Positions 32,313 through 40,125 of a DNA stretch of 64,000 nt are shown here, piece by piece (within the stretch, counting starts at the first letter, position 1; each line of letters begins with the position of its first letter). A program made the position numbers and the translations under genes. This DNA is from an uncultured Oscillospiraceae bacterium. GTDB lineage: Bacteria; Bacillota; Clostridia; Oscillospirales; Ruminococcaceae. The notes under the pieces were generated by a model that was not told the DNA's origin, made no database searches, and saw only the letters and a program-made list of their open reading frames with translations. Where the stretch lies: positions 1 through 64,000 of the forward strand of contig CAKSKU010000010.1 in NCBI GenBank assembly GCA_934465295.1, written 5' to 3'.

Positions 32313-32558
32313 ATGAGACTTGACAAATATCTGAAAGTAACAAGGCTTATAAAGCGCAGAACGGTCGCAAATGAAGCCTGTGACGCCGATAAGATCGTTG
32401 TGAACGGAAAGGCAGCCCGTGCCTCCTACGACGTAAAGGTCGGCGACATAATCGAAATAAATATGGGACAGAAGCCGCTCAAAGTGAAGGTGCTGAACGT
32501 CACCGAGTATGCGACGAAGGAAAATGCAGCTGACAACTATGTCGTTGTGGAGGGCTGA
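32313..32558 (+). CDS. rqcP: S4-domain RNA-binding protein RqcP
   Basis: An 81-residue protein made of one S4 fold (MRLDKYLKVTRLIKRRTVAN, then GKAARASYDVKVGD). RqcP (YabO) works with RqcH in ribosome quality control, helping add alanine tails to nascent chains on stalled 50S subunits. The start ATG follows AAAGGAGG. It follows hup, as in Bacillus and many Clostridia, where yabP and yabQ often come next; here a different small gene follows after three bases. Confidence 0.92.
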   Translation: MRLDKYLKVTRLIKRRTVANEACDADKIVVNGKAARASYDVKVGDIIEINMGQKPLKVKVLNVTEYATKENAADNYVVVEG

Positions 32559-32561
32559 CAG

Positions 32562-32732
32562 ATGGAGTACCGTTATAGGGTCGGCATGATCGACGGCGAC
32601 TATGCACACCTTTACAGAACAGACGACGGCAGCAATGACGAGATAACCGTAGCAATGGCTCTCCTGCCCGAGGATATCACCGAAGGCTGCGAGCTTTTGT
32701 GGAAGGACTTGCAGTACAGCATTATTGAGTGA
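32562..32732 (+). CDS. Small hypothetical protein, 56 residues
   Basis: Starts at ATG 32562, three bases after rqcP, behind GGAGG at the end of that gene. It is acidic, beta-rich and reads MEYRYRVGMIDGDYAHLY at the start, then LLPEDITEGCELLW. The pattern IDG...LLPxxxxEG resembles the small DUF3006-type proteins, but this is only a resemblance. Coupled translation with rqcP is likely. The stop codon lies at the edge of repeat element A3. Confidence 0.6.
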   Translation: MEYRYRVGMIDGDYAHLYRTDDGSNDEITVAMALLPEDITEGCELLWKDLQYSIIE

Positions 32733-32896
32733 CGCGAAGCCAAATAGCTGGTCATGCTAAACTTAGCACGCTGAGCACAGCTTGCGAGGGGTCAAGGGGG
32801 CGAGGAGCCCCATTGTCGCTCTCCGCAGAGAGCGAAATCCCCTAAACTAACAGCGCAACGTCAGTTGCAATAGCGTAATCAGTAACAAATAAAAAA

Positions 32897-32973
32897 GGCG
32901 CAATTCACACAAAAAAGGTAAAACGAACTATGATAAACACAGTTCCGTAAACCTAAAAAATGTGAATTGCGCC
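32897..32973. repeat. GCGCAATTCACA hairpin, copy 6
   Basis: GGCGCAATTCACAC with TGTGAATTGCGCC as outer stem; the inner stem is GGTAAAACGAAC with a GTTCCGTAAACC partner that has a one-base shift. Confidence 0.8.
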
Positions 32974-33038
32974 ATTCTGTTTTCTTAAACAAACTATCCT
33001 TGAAACCAAAATCCACGAACGCAGTGAGCGGATCTTGG

Positions 33039-33107
33039 CTTCAACGCAGTATGAACAAATACTTCAACGCCGCATGAACAAATACTTCAACACAGTATGA
33101 ACAGCAG
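33039..33107 (+). repeat. Tandem repeat of 23 bp, three copies
   Basis: Units at 33039-33061, 33062-33084 and 33085-33107, all built on CTTCAACGCAGTATGAACAA with a few changes. Related sequence in inverted form occurs in the middle of elements A1 and A2. Confidence 0.85.
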
Positions 33108-33139
33108 TAGCCACACCAAGCCAAGCAAATAAATACCAC

Positions 33140-33628
33140 TTAACTTTCAAATCGTCTCGGTCGGAACGGCGTTTCGAGCGTCCTCTTTACCCTGAACCAG
33201 AAGCTTGTTTCAAATTCTATCGGCTGAACGAATATCGACCTTATCCCCGAGAGGTTTGCGCCGAGGATATCCGTGAAGATCTGATCGCCTATTGCGCAGG
33301 TCTCTTTTCGTTTCACGCCGAGCCGCCTCATCGCTTCCTTCATTCCCTTCGGGAGCGGCTTTCTGCCCTCGGGAACAAAGTCAAGTCCCAGTCTTTCGGC
33401 AAACGGTGCGACCCTCGGAGGGTGGTTGTTCGACACGATGATGAGCCTTATCCCCTCGCCTTTCACGGCGGCGAGCCATTCGTCTATGCCCTCTATCGGC
33501 GTGGGATTGTTATGCGTTGTGAGCGTATTGTCAACGTCAAGTATCACCGCTTTGATGCCCATTTCCGTCAGCGTCTGCGGCGGTATATCCAATATGCTTT
33601 TATATGCTTTGGTCGGTCTGAACAGCAT
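33140..33628 (-). CDS. YqeG family HAD IIIA-type phosphatase
   Basis: A 162-residue protein of the HAD superfamily. The nucleophile motif DVDNTLTTHNN is at about residue 31, the second motif in LIIVSNN, and the Asp-rich motif in CAIGDQIFTDILGAN. YqeG relatives are small cytoplasmic phosphatases; some act on phosphatidylglycerophosphate. In Bacillus yqeG sits with yqeH, yqeK, nadD and rsfS; here yqeK, nadD and rsfS are on the same strand a few kilobases upstream. The substrate is unproven. Confidence 0.9.
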   Translation of the reverse strand: MLFRPTKAYKSILDIPPQTLTEMGIKAVILDVDNTLTTHNNPTPIEGIDEWLAAVKGEGIRLIIVSNNHPPRVAPFAERLGLDFVPEGRKPLPKGMKEAMRRLGVKRKETCAIGDQIFTDILGANLSGIRSIFVQPIEFETSFWFRVKRTLETPFRPRRFES

Positions 33629-33764
33629 TTCTTCTTTCTCCTAATACTGATCTCTAATGAATGTGTAGACAAAAAATCGGCGCAAAATCCATTTAAACCT
33701 GTTTTTAACAGCTACGAGATTTTGCTTGATTTTTTGTACACATTCCGATTAAATATTTGTATAC

Positions 33765-33804
33765 AAAATAAGAACGGCGACAGTTTGACCCTGCCGCCGT
33801 TCTT
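33765..33804 (-). terminator. Intrinsic terminator of rpsU
   Basis: AAGAACGGCGACAG (33770-33783) pairs with CTGCCGCCGTTCTT (33791-33804) with one mismatch; on the minus strand an AT-rich run follows. Confidence 0.8.
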
Positions 33805-33822
33805 GACTAAAGCGATAAATTA

Positions 33823-33996
33823 TTAATATTTACGCTTACGAGCAGCTTCGGACTTCTTCTTACGCTTTACCGAAGGCTTCTCATAGTGTTCTCTTTTACG
33901 AACTTCAGCGATAACGCCGTCCTTAGCACAGCTTCTCTTAAAACGCTTAAGAGCAGTTTCCAAGGATTCGTTCTTACCAACACGAATTTCTGCCAA
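33823..33996 (-). CDS. rpsU: 30S ribosomal protein bS21
   Basis: A 57-residue basic ribosomal protein. The N-terminus MAEIRVGKNESLETALKRFK and the Arg/Lys-rich C-terminus are characteristic. The start is TTG 33996, seven bases after GGGAGGG; the frame continues upstream but those residues are not part of bS21. It has a near-perfect promoter 57 bases upstream and its own terminator, so it is a single-gene transcript. Confidence 0.95.
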   Translation of the reverse strand: MAEIRVGKNESLETALKRFKRSCAKDGVIAEVRKREHYEKPSVKRKKKSEAARKRKY

Positions 33997-34052
33997 TTTT
34001 ATTCCCTCCCTTTGCCACACAGGCAGAGGATGATATAAGATATAACTACATT

Positions 34053-34081
34053 ATTATACAATATAAATCCCGAATTGTCAA
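34053..34081 (-). promoter_or_regulatory. Promoter of rpsU
   Basis: On the minus strand TTGACA (34081-34076), 17 bases, TATAAT (34058-34053): both boxes match consensus. Confidence 0.9.
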
Positions 34082-34144
34082 GGGTTATCCGAAAAATTCT
34101 GCACAAATTTGACGTGATTTTTTGTAAACAATGAGCTAATATGC

Positions 34145-36586
34145 TTACTTTGCAACGATATTTACTATCCTGCCCTTGACGTAGATCTCCTTGACGATGT
34201 TCTTACCGTCGAGGAAAGCCTTGACCTCGGGCTGTTCCTTAGCCTTTGCAAGAGCGGAGTCCTGCTCCTCGTCAACACCTACTGTTATCTTGCCCCTGAG
34301 CTTGCCGTTGATCTGGACTGCGATCTCGATGGTATCTACTTCGAGTTCCTTTTCGTCATAGGTCGGCCATGCTTCGTAGGCAATGGTCTTATCGTGACCG
34401 AGCCTGCTCCACATTTCCTCGCAGACGTGCGGAGTTACGGGAGAAAGAAGCTTTATAACTCCCTCTGCGTACTCCTTGGGGCATTTTCCTGCCTTATATG
34501 CGGCATTCATAAATATCATGAGCTGGCTGATAGCGGTATTGAAGGCGAGTGCCTCGAAGTCATCGGTGACCTTTTTGACGGTCTGGTGGTAAACTCTTGT
34601 GAGAGCGCCGTCATTGTCATCGGTGAGGTTTGCAGGCTCGGTGAAGAAATTCCATACTCTTGTGATGAACTTCTTTGCGCCCTCGACACCTGCGCTGCTC
34701 CACGGCTTGGATACTTCGAGCGGTCCCATGAACATTTCATAAAGACGGAGTGTATCTGCGCCGTAATCTCTTACGATATCGCTCGGGTTAACGACAAATT
34801 CGGGGAATCTCTTACCCATTTTGATACCGTTTTCGCCGAGGATCATACCCTGATGTACGAGCTTTTTAAATGGCTCCTTTGTCGGTGCAAGTCCCTTATC
34901 GTAAAGATATCTGTTCCAGATACGGGAATACATAAGATGACCGACTGCGTGTTCGGGTCCGCCGATATAGAGGTCAACGGGCATCCAGTGCTTCAGAAGC
35001 TCCTGATCCGCAAACTCTTTATCGTTATTGGGATCGATATATCTGAAATAGTACCAGCTTGAACCTGCCGAACCGGGCATTGTGGAGGTCTCTCTTGTAC
35101 CCTTTATGCCGTTCTTATCATATTTTTTCCACTCGACAGCATTTTCAAGAGGTGCTTTGCCGTTCTTGCCCTTATAATCCTCAAGCTCGGGGAGAATGAG
35201 CGGAAGCTCCTCATCGTCAAGGACATGTATCTTGCCGTCCTCGGTATGAACGACGGGAACAGGCTCGCCCCAGTAACGCTGACGTGCGAATATCCATTCT
35301 CTGAAATGATAATTTGTCGTGCGCTTTGCAACGCCCATTTTTTCAAGCTTGCAGGTGATGGCTTCCTTTGCTTCCTCAACGGTAAGACCGGTAAATTCCT
35401 CGGAGTTTATGAGCTTATAGCCCTTGCCGAGATAGTCGCCCTTTTCAAAGGCTTTTTCGGAAACATCGACATGACCGAGCTTTTCATCGCCGTCGATGAC
35501 CTGTATCATATCGATATTGTGTGCGACAGCATATTCAAAGTCACGCTGGTCGTGTGACGGAACAGCCATAACTGCACCCGTGCCGTAGCTTGCAAGAACG
35601 AAGTCGCCGATGAACATTCTGACTTCCTTGCCGTTCACGGGGTTGATGCAGGTAACGCCCTTAAGCTCGCAGCCCGACTTGGTCTTATTGAGCTCGGTAC
35701 GATCCATATCGTTCTTTTTGAGCGTTTCATCGATATAAGCCTGAACCTCGTCCTTATTGGTGATGCGGGGCATAAGCAACTTGACGATATCTCCGTCGGG
35801 GGCAAGCACCATAAATGTGATGCCGTAGATGGTTTCGATACAGGTGGTATAGATGCTGAATTCTCCGCCGCCTACGATATCGAACTTTACCTCAACGCCT
35901 GTGGACTTGCCTATCCAGTTGCGCTGCATCGATTTTGTGGATTCGGGCCAGTCGATCTCATCAAGACCCTCCAGAAGCTTTTCGGCAAAGGCAGGCTGAT
36001 CTATTACCCACTGCTTCATATTTTTTCTGACAACGGGATAGCCTCCTCGCTCGGACTTTCCGTCAATGACCTCATCGTTGGAAAGCACCGTTCCAAGCTC
36101 CTCGCACCAGTTTACGGGCATATCGACATACTTTGCATAGCCGTCAAGGTAGAGCTGCTTGAAGATCCACTGTGTCCATTTATAGAATTTCGGATCGGAG
36201 GTCGCGATCATTTTTGACCAGTCATAGTCAAAGCCAAGCTCTTTGAGCTGCTTTGAGAATGTTTTTATATTTTCCTGCGTAAAGCCGTTCGGGTGATTGC
36301 CCGTTGTTACGGCATACTGCTCTGCCGGAAGACCGAATGAGTCGTATCCCATTGGGTGAAGAACGTTGTAGCCCTGCATTCTTTTCATACGGGAAACGAT
36401 ATCAGTTGCGGTATAGCCTTCGGGGTGTCCTGCATGAAGACCAACGCCCGAGGGGTACGGGAACATATCGAGAACATAATATTTCGGTTTGGAGAAGTCC
36501 CATACATCTGTCTTGAAGCACTCATTCTCCTCCCAGTATTTCTGCCACTTTTTTTCGATCGAGGCAAAGTCATAGCGTTCTGCCAT
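34145..36586 (-). CDS. leuS: Leucyl-tRNA synthetase
   Basis: A class I synthetase of 813 residues that charges tRNA-Leu, with a full editing domain (about 225-420). The HIGH region is PYPSGVGLHAGHPEGY near residue 42. The KMSKS loop reads KMGKRFPEFV, a variant also known from other Clostridia. The C-terminal part (TIEIAVQINGKLRGK) is the usual anticodon/C-terminal domain. It is the last gene of a run beginning at ftsY/rdgB; the gap to rsfS is 24 bases and holds no T-box. Confidence 0.96.
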   Translation of the reverse strand: MAERYDFASIEKKWQKYWEENECFKTDVWDFSKPKYYVLDMFPYPSGVGLHAGHPEGYTATDIVSRMKRMQGYNVLHPMGYDSFGLPAEQYAVTTGNHPNGFTQENIKTFSKQLKELGFDYDWSKMIATSDPKFYKWTQWIFKQLYLDGYAKYVDMPVNWCEELGTVLSNDEVIDGKSERGGYPVVRKNMKQWVIDQPAFAEKLLEGLDEIDWPESTKSMQRNWIGKSTGVEVKFDIVGGGEFSIYTTCIETIYGITFMVLAPDGDIVKLLMPRITNKDEVQAYIDETLKKNDMDRTELNKTKSGCELKGVTCINPVNGKEVRMFIGDFVLASYGTGAVMAVPSHDQRDFEYAVAHNIDMIQVIDGDEKLGHVDVSEKAFEKGDYLGKGYKLINSEEFTGLTVEEAKEAITCKLEKMGVAKRTTNYHFREWIFARQRYWGEPVPVVHTEDGKIHVLDDEELPLILPELEDYKGKNGKAPLENAVEWKKYDKNGIKGTRETSTMPGSAGSSWYYFRYIDPNNDKEFADQELLKHWMPVDLYIGGPEHAVGHLMYSRIWNRYLYDKGLAPTKEPFKKLVHQGMILGENGIKMGKRFPEFVVNPSDIVRDYGADTLRLYEMFMGPLEVSKPWSSAGVEGAKKFITRVWNFFTEPANLTDDNDGALTRVYHQTVKKVTDDFEALAFNTAISQLMIFMNAAYKAGKCPKEYAEGVIKLLSPVTPHVCEEMWSRLGHDKTIAYEAWPTYDEKELEVDTIEIAVQINGKLRGKITVGVDEEQDSALAKAKEQPEVKAFLDGKNIVKEIYVKGRIVNIVAK

Positions 36587-36610
36587 TTATATCAATCCTT
36601 TTCAAAAATA

Positions 36611-36973
36611 TTACTTTATCCAAGCGGAAATGTCAACTTCCTCGCCGTCCGCCCAAAGTCTTTCAAGATTGTAGAAATCTCTCTGATCTCTTGAAAAAAC
36701 GTGTACGATGATATCCGAATAATCGAGGATTATCCAGTTTGAGCCGTTGTTGCCCTGAACGCTGTGCGGCTGGATCCCCTGCTCGCTGAGCTTGAAGTCA
36801 ACTTCATCGGCGAGCGCTCTCGTCTGAGTGGAGTTCGTACCGTCCGCAATAACGAAATAGTCGGCAAGAATGGAGATATCCCCGATCTTTATTACCTTTA
36901 TATCTTCTGCCTTTTTGCTGTCAAGCGCCTTAACGGCGATCTCAAGTATCTGCTGATGTGTAAGCTCTGCCAT
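36611..36973 (-). CDS. rsfS: Ribosome silencing factor RsfS
   Basis: A 120-residue protein that binds uL14 on the 50S subunit and prevents subunit joining when nutrients are short. Conserved blocks are ADYFVIADGTNSTQ and WIILDYSDIIVHVF. The start is ATG 36973 behind GGAGG; the longer frame runs into yqeK. The order yqeK-rsfS matches Bacillus. Confidence 0.95.
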   Translation of the reverse strand: MAELTHQQILEIAVKALDSKKAEDIKVIKIGDISILADYFVIADGTNSTQTRALADEVDFKLSEQGIQPHSVQGNNGSNWIILDYSDIIVHVFSRDQRDFYNLERLWADGEEVDISAWIK

Positions 36974-36974
36974 C

Positions 36975-37559
36975 TTATTCCTCCGTTTTTCTGCAAATTT
37001 CAGTATAATAATTGTAAGCTTCAAGCGTCTGTGTCGGGATAAGCGAACCCTTTTCCATGACCTCGCTTATCGAGTGCTTTACAGCTTCGAGTATTGATTT
37101 TTTAATATCGTCAAAAGCCATTTTTCGGAACTTTTCGACGTCCTTGAAGCTTCGTTCGACCGAAACGAGGTCAGCCATATAGACTATCTCTTCAAGCTCG
37201 CTCATTTCCGCTCTGCCCGTTGTGTGGTAGCGTATGGAGTTGAGGAAGTCCTCACTTGTAAACCCGAACACTGTTTCGGCGTAATATGCACCTGCGACTG
37301 CGTGGTAGAGTGCAGGCGTTTTCAGCTCGGCTTCGCAGACGTTCCTGCGTGATTTTTTCACCATTGCAAGCTGTTCAGCCTGCGGAAGCTCCTTGCAGCA
37401 GTCGTGAACCAGTCCTGCCGTATAAGCCTCGTTCGGGTCTTTGTAGCCGTGCGCTTCGGCAAGCTTTTTCGCCATATCGGCAACGTTCATACTGTGCGTA
37501 AAGCGTTTTTTTGAAAGCTTTATGCTTAAAATATCGGTAAGCTCCGCATCGGAATACAT
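36975..37559 (-). CDS. yqeK: YqeK family HD-domain Ap4A hydrolase
   Basis: A 194-residue HD-domain phosphohydrolase. The metal ligands are in RFTHSMNVADMA, VHDCCKE and later HAVAG and RYHTTG, typical of YqeK, which splits diadenosine tetraphosphate symmetrically and binds iron. It is one base from rsfS and four from nadD, hence in one operon. Confidence 0.94.
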   Translation of the reverse strand: MYSDAELTDILSIKLSKKRFTHSMNVADMAKKLAEAHGYKDPNEAYTAGLVHDCCKELPQAEQLAMVKKSRRNVCEAELKTPALYHAVAGAYYAETVFGFTSEDFLNSIRYHTTGRAEMSELEEIVYMADLVSVERSFKDVEKFRKMAFDDIKKSILEAVKHSISEVMEKGSLIPTQTLEAYNYYTEICRKTEE

Positions 37560-37563
37560 TTTA

Positions 37564-38184
37564 TCAGTCCTTTATTCGTTCGTAAATGCGATTTTCCTCT
37601 ATATATTCTACTACATTTTTATCCATATAGCAAGATAAATCGCAATTTTTTATAATTTTTTCACGAATTTCCGATGAAGAAAGCTCAAACGCCGTGATCT
37701 CCGTGACGATGACCTTTCCGAATCGTGAAAGCTGCGCAGCCTTTTCCCGAAGCCGTTCAATATCGCTGCCGCCGTCCTCCCTTGAAGCCGCAATGACCGT
37801 ACACATTTTCAGAATGTCCTGCCATTTGTGCCATTTATCGAATGAGAGCAGCATATCGCTGCCCATTATGAAGAAAAGCTCATCTTCGGGGAATTCTTTG
37901 CGGAAATGCTCCACCGTGTTCACGGAATAGCTCACCTCGGACTGCGACAGCTCCCAGCCGCTCACCGTCACATACGGCAGCTTTGCAAATGCGAGCCTGC
38001 ACATTTCCAGTCGGTCTTTTCCGTCTGCGACAAAGCCTGCGCTGTCCTTTTTGAACGGCGAAATGAATGTCGGAATGACGTAGACCCGATCAATGCCGTT
38101 CTTTTCCGCCGTTTCCTTAACAAGATTGACGTGACCGTTGTGGACGGGGTTGAAGCTTCCGCCGAATAACGCAATTCTGCTCAT
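37564..38184 (-). CDS. nadD: Nicotinate-nucleotide adenylyltransferase
   Basis: A 206-residue enzyme of NAD synthesis that joins nicotinate mononucleotide with ATP. The nucleotide-binding GGSFNPVHNGH is at residue 8-18 and the SSSEIREKI signature near residue 165. The length is typical. It lies one base after yhbY and four before yqeK in a tight operon. Confidence 0.95.
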   Translation of the reverse strand: MSRIALFGGSFNPVHNGHVNLVKETAEKNGIDRVYVIPTFISPFKKDSAGFVADGKDRLEMCRLAFAKLPYVTVSGWELSQSEVSYSVNTVEHFRKEFPEDELFFIMGSDMLLSFDKWHKWQDILKMCTVIAASREDGGSDIERLREKAAQLSRFGKVIVTEITAFELSSSEIREKIIKNCDLSCYMDKNVVEYIEENRIYERIKD

Positions 38185-38185
38185 A

Positions 38186-38473
38186 TCAGAACTTTATCTT
38201 CGGGTTCTGCGGATTGCGCTTGAAAAGGACTATCTTGTTTCCGATGACCTGAACGACCTCGGACTTGGTCTTTTCCGCAAGCTCCGCAGCAGCCTCCGCA
38301 GGGGAAAGCATTGCGCCCTCGAGGACCTTCATCTTTATTATCTCTCTTGCTTTGAGTGCATCACTGACCTGAATAACGAGTGTGTCAACGATGCCGTTTT
38401 TGCCGACCTGCAAGATCGTATCTTCTGTGCTTGCGATACTTTTAAGTGCCGCTCTCTGTTTGCTTGTAAGCAT
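38186..38473 (-). CDS. yhbY: YhbY family RNA-binding protein
   Basis: A 95-residue CRM-fold protein that associates with pre-50S ribosomes. It begins MLTSKQRAALKSIAS, with GNKIVLFKRN near the end, both typical. ATG 38473 follows AGAGG by eight bases; an ATG at 38491 overlaps the upstream stop as ATGA and would add six residues, so both starts are possible. It sits between the PstS-like gene and nadD. Confidence 0.93.
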   Translation of the reverse strand: MLTSKQRAALKSIASTEDTILQVGKNGIVDTLVIQVSDALKAREIIKMKVLEGAMLSPAEAAAELAEKTKSEVVQVIGNKIVLFKRNPQNPKIKF

Positions 38474-38487
38474 AATTTTTTCCTCTT

Positions 38488-39435
38488 TCATATACCGACA
38501 TAGCCGGTTTTTTCTATGATCTCCTGACCCTCTGCCGAAAGTATCCTTTCGATGAGCAGGGGGACGTTTTCGTTTGTGTTGTCGCTGCGGTAAACTGCGT
38601 AAAAGCTGTCCGTCACGGGATATGTTCCGTTCCGTATGCTCTCCTTATCGGGATAGACACCGTCCACCGAAAGCATTTTTATTTTTTCCTTGCCCGAGAT
38701 ATCCGAGACATAAAATCGGAATGAATAGCCCATCGCTTTGCCGAAAAGGACTGCGGGCGGCTTCATCATCGGGACATCGTCCATAAAAGCATACATTGCC
38801 GTCTGCGAGCCGCTGTTCTCCGCTCTTTGCAGTGGGATTATCGGTATATTTCCGCCGCCGAGCTGCTTCCAGTTCGTTATGCTGCCGCTGTAAACAGCTT
38901 TTATCTGCTCCGATGTAAGTCCGTCAACGGGATTTTCCGAGTTGACGATAAAAACGAACGCTTCATAGCCTATCGGGACAAATTCGAGCTCTGTTCCCAG
39001 CTCCTGCGCATAGCGAAGCTGCTCCTCCGAGGGCTGAGCAACGAAAATGATATCAGCCGAGCCGTCGCAGACTGCTTTATATGCGCCCGTTGTTCCTCTT
39101 TTCTGCAAAAGGCTGTCCTCCGAAAAGCTTTTTCCGTCAAAAACACAGCTTCCCTCGGGGTAATATGCGTTCATAAATGCGGAATATATCGGGAAGAGTG
39201 CGGTCGCTCCGTCAAGCACGGGCAGCTCCCCCGAAAGCGTAAGCTCCGAGTCGGTCTTAACGCAGAGCGAGGCTTCATCGAACGGAAGATATTTGTCAAG
39301 CTCTATCGAGCTGCTTTTCATAAGCTCGGGCGAACGGTCGATATATCTTGATGTAAAAAGTATATAGAAGCCTGCGTTGAAAAGCACGAATGTAGCTATA
39401 ACAGATATAAGTACAAGCCATTGTAATTTCTTCAT
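38488..39435 (-). CDS. PstS-like phosphate/anion-binding protein
   Basis: A 315-residue protein with an N-terminal membrane anchor or uncleaved signal (residues 5-29) and a PBP-like domain: GATALFPIYSAFMNAY, then GTTGAYKAVCDGSADIIFVA, SEQIKAVYSGSITNWKQLGG and a C-terminal TGYVGI. These are the phosphate-binding loops of PstS-type proteins. There is no pstCAB here, so it may be a sensor or scavenging protein instead of a transporter subunit. It follows three small membrane protein genes and precedes yhbY. Confidence 0.82.
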   Translation of the reverse strand: MKKLQWLVLISVIATFVLFNAGFYILFTSRYIDRSPELMKSSSIELDKYLPFDEASLCVKTDSELTLSGELPVLDGATALFPIYSAFMNAYYPEGSCVFDGKSFSEDSLLQKRGTTGAYKAVCDGSADIIFVAQPSEEQLRYAQELGTELEFVPIGYEAFVFIVNSENPVDGLTSEQIKAVYSGSITNWKQLGGGNIPIIPLQRAENSGSQTAMYAFMDDVPMMKPPAVLFGKAMGYSFRFYVSDISGKEKIKMLSVDGVYPDKESIRNGTYPVTDSFYAVYRSDNTNENVPLLIERILSAEGQEIIEKTGYVGI

Positions 39436-39445
39436 GATCTCTCCG

Positions 39446-39580
39446 TTACTCGTTGCTTATGAACGTAAGAATCGATGTATTTTCACTGATGCAAAAGGTG
39501 TATGTCACAAGCCCTGCCGTGAACAATATCCCGACCGTGGTTATGACAGCAAGAAGCCTGCGGAACTTTTTATCCTCCAT
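39446..39580 (-). CDS. Small membrane protein, 44 residues
   Basis: ATG 39580 follows GGGGTG by five bases. The peptide has a basic N-terminus (MEDKKFRRLL), one membrane span (AVITTVGILFTAGLVTYTF) and a short outside tail. It ends ten bases before the PstS-like gene and begins 12 bases after the upstream membrane protein gene, so it is part of the same operon. Unknown function; it may be a partner of the PstS-like protein. Confidence 0.6.
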   Translation of the reverse strand: MEDKKFRRLLAVITTVGILFTAGLVTYTFCISENTSILTFISNE

Positions 39581-39592
39581 AGCCGCACCCCA

Positions 39593-39838
39593 TTACATAT
39601 ACGCTATCGATGCAGAAAGGAGCAGCATCACTGCGATCACGGAGACCACATAAGCTCCGCCGATAACACCGAATATTATACCGCAGTTTTTCAGCAGCTT
39701 TTTCTTTTCCGTTTCTTCGGGACTGCACTTTTTTGCTTTCACAAGGAAAACTATACAGCACACTATTGTTGCAACGGGAATACCGAGCACTGCAATTATG
39801 CTGAAAATATTTATCAAAACTCCCATCAATGTCAGCAT
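39593..39838 (-). CDS. Small two-to-three-span membrane protein, paralogue 1
   Basis: An 81-residue hydrophobic protein starting at ATG 39838, seven bases after AAGGAG. It has two membrane segments joined by a charged loop (KAKKCSPEETEKKKLLKN). The upstream neighbour at 39863 has the same plan, size and loop character, so the two arose by duplication. Function unknown. Confidence 0.7.
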   Translation of the reverse strand: MLTLMGVLINIFSIIAVLGIPVATIVCCIVFLVKAKKCSPEETEKKKLLKNCGIIFGVIGGAYVVSVIAVMLLLSASIAYM

Positions 39839-39862
39839 AGTCATTCTCCTTTTATACTAATT

Positions 39863-40123
39863 TCAAGGGGTTATATAGACTATCGTTTTTGAACTGAGCC
39901 AGATAAGCACGATCCCCAAAACAATAAAGCCGCCCGTCATTGCTCCGAAAATAACGGTATTCGTTTTAAGAAGCTTTTTCCTATCCGATCTGTCTGCACC
40001 GCATTTTATATATTTTACCAGAAACACGATAAAACACACCGCCGCTGTCAGCGGAACGCCGAATATTGCCAGAATACTTGCAATGCAGAACAGTATTTCA
40101 TAGATCCCACTTACATACTGCAT
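39863..40123 (-). CDS. Small two-to-three-span membrane protein, paralogue 2
   Basis: An 86-residue hydrophobic protein starting at ATG 40123 behind AGGGAG. Membrane segments flank the charged loop KYIKCGADRSDRKKLLKTN, matching that of paralogue 1, and both share VxxIVFLVK and a following IFG. Its ribosome site overlaps the end of rdgB, so it is co-transcribed with that gene. Confidence 0.7.
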   Translation of the reverse strand: MQYVSGIYEILFCIASILAIFGVPLTAAVCFIVFLVKYIKCGADRSDRKKLLKTNTVIFGAMTGGFIVLGIVLIWLSSKTIVYITP

Positions 40124-40125
40124 GA

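Larger units (their letters stand above)
32730..33130. repeat. Repeat element A3, single-arm copy
   Basis: One arm of the A family: a GCGAAGCCAAATAGCTGG segment right at the stop codon, a CTGAGCACAG segment, an AAGGGGGC hairpin, the TCGCTCTC hairpin (32816-32835) and the GCGCAATTCACA hairpin (32897-32973). The second arm and the heptamer arrays are missing. A triplicated 23 bp tandem repeat closes it. Confidence 0.8.
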
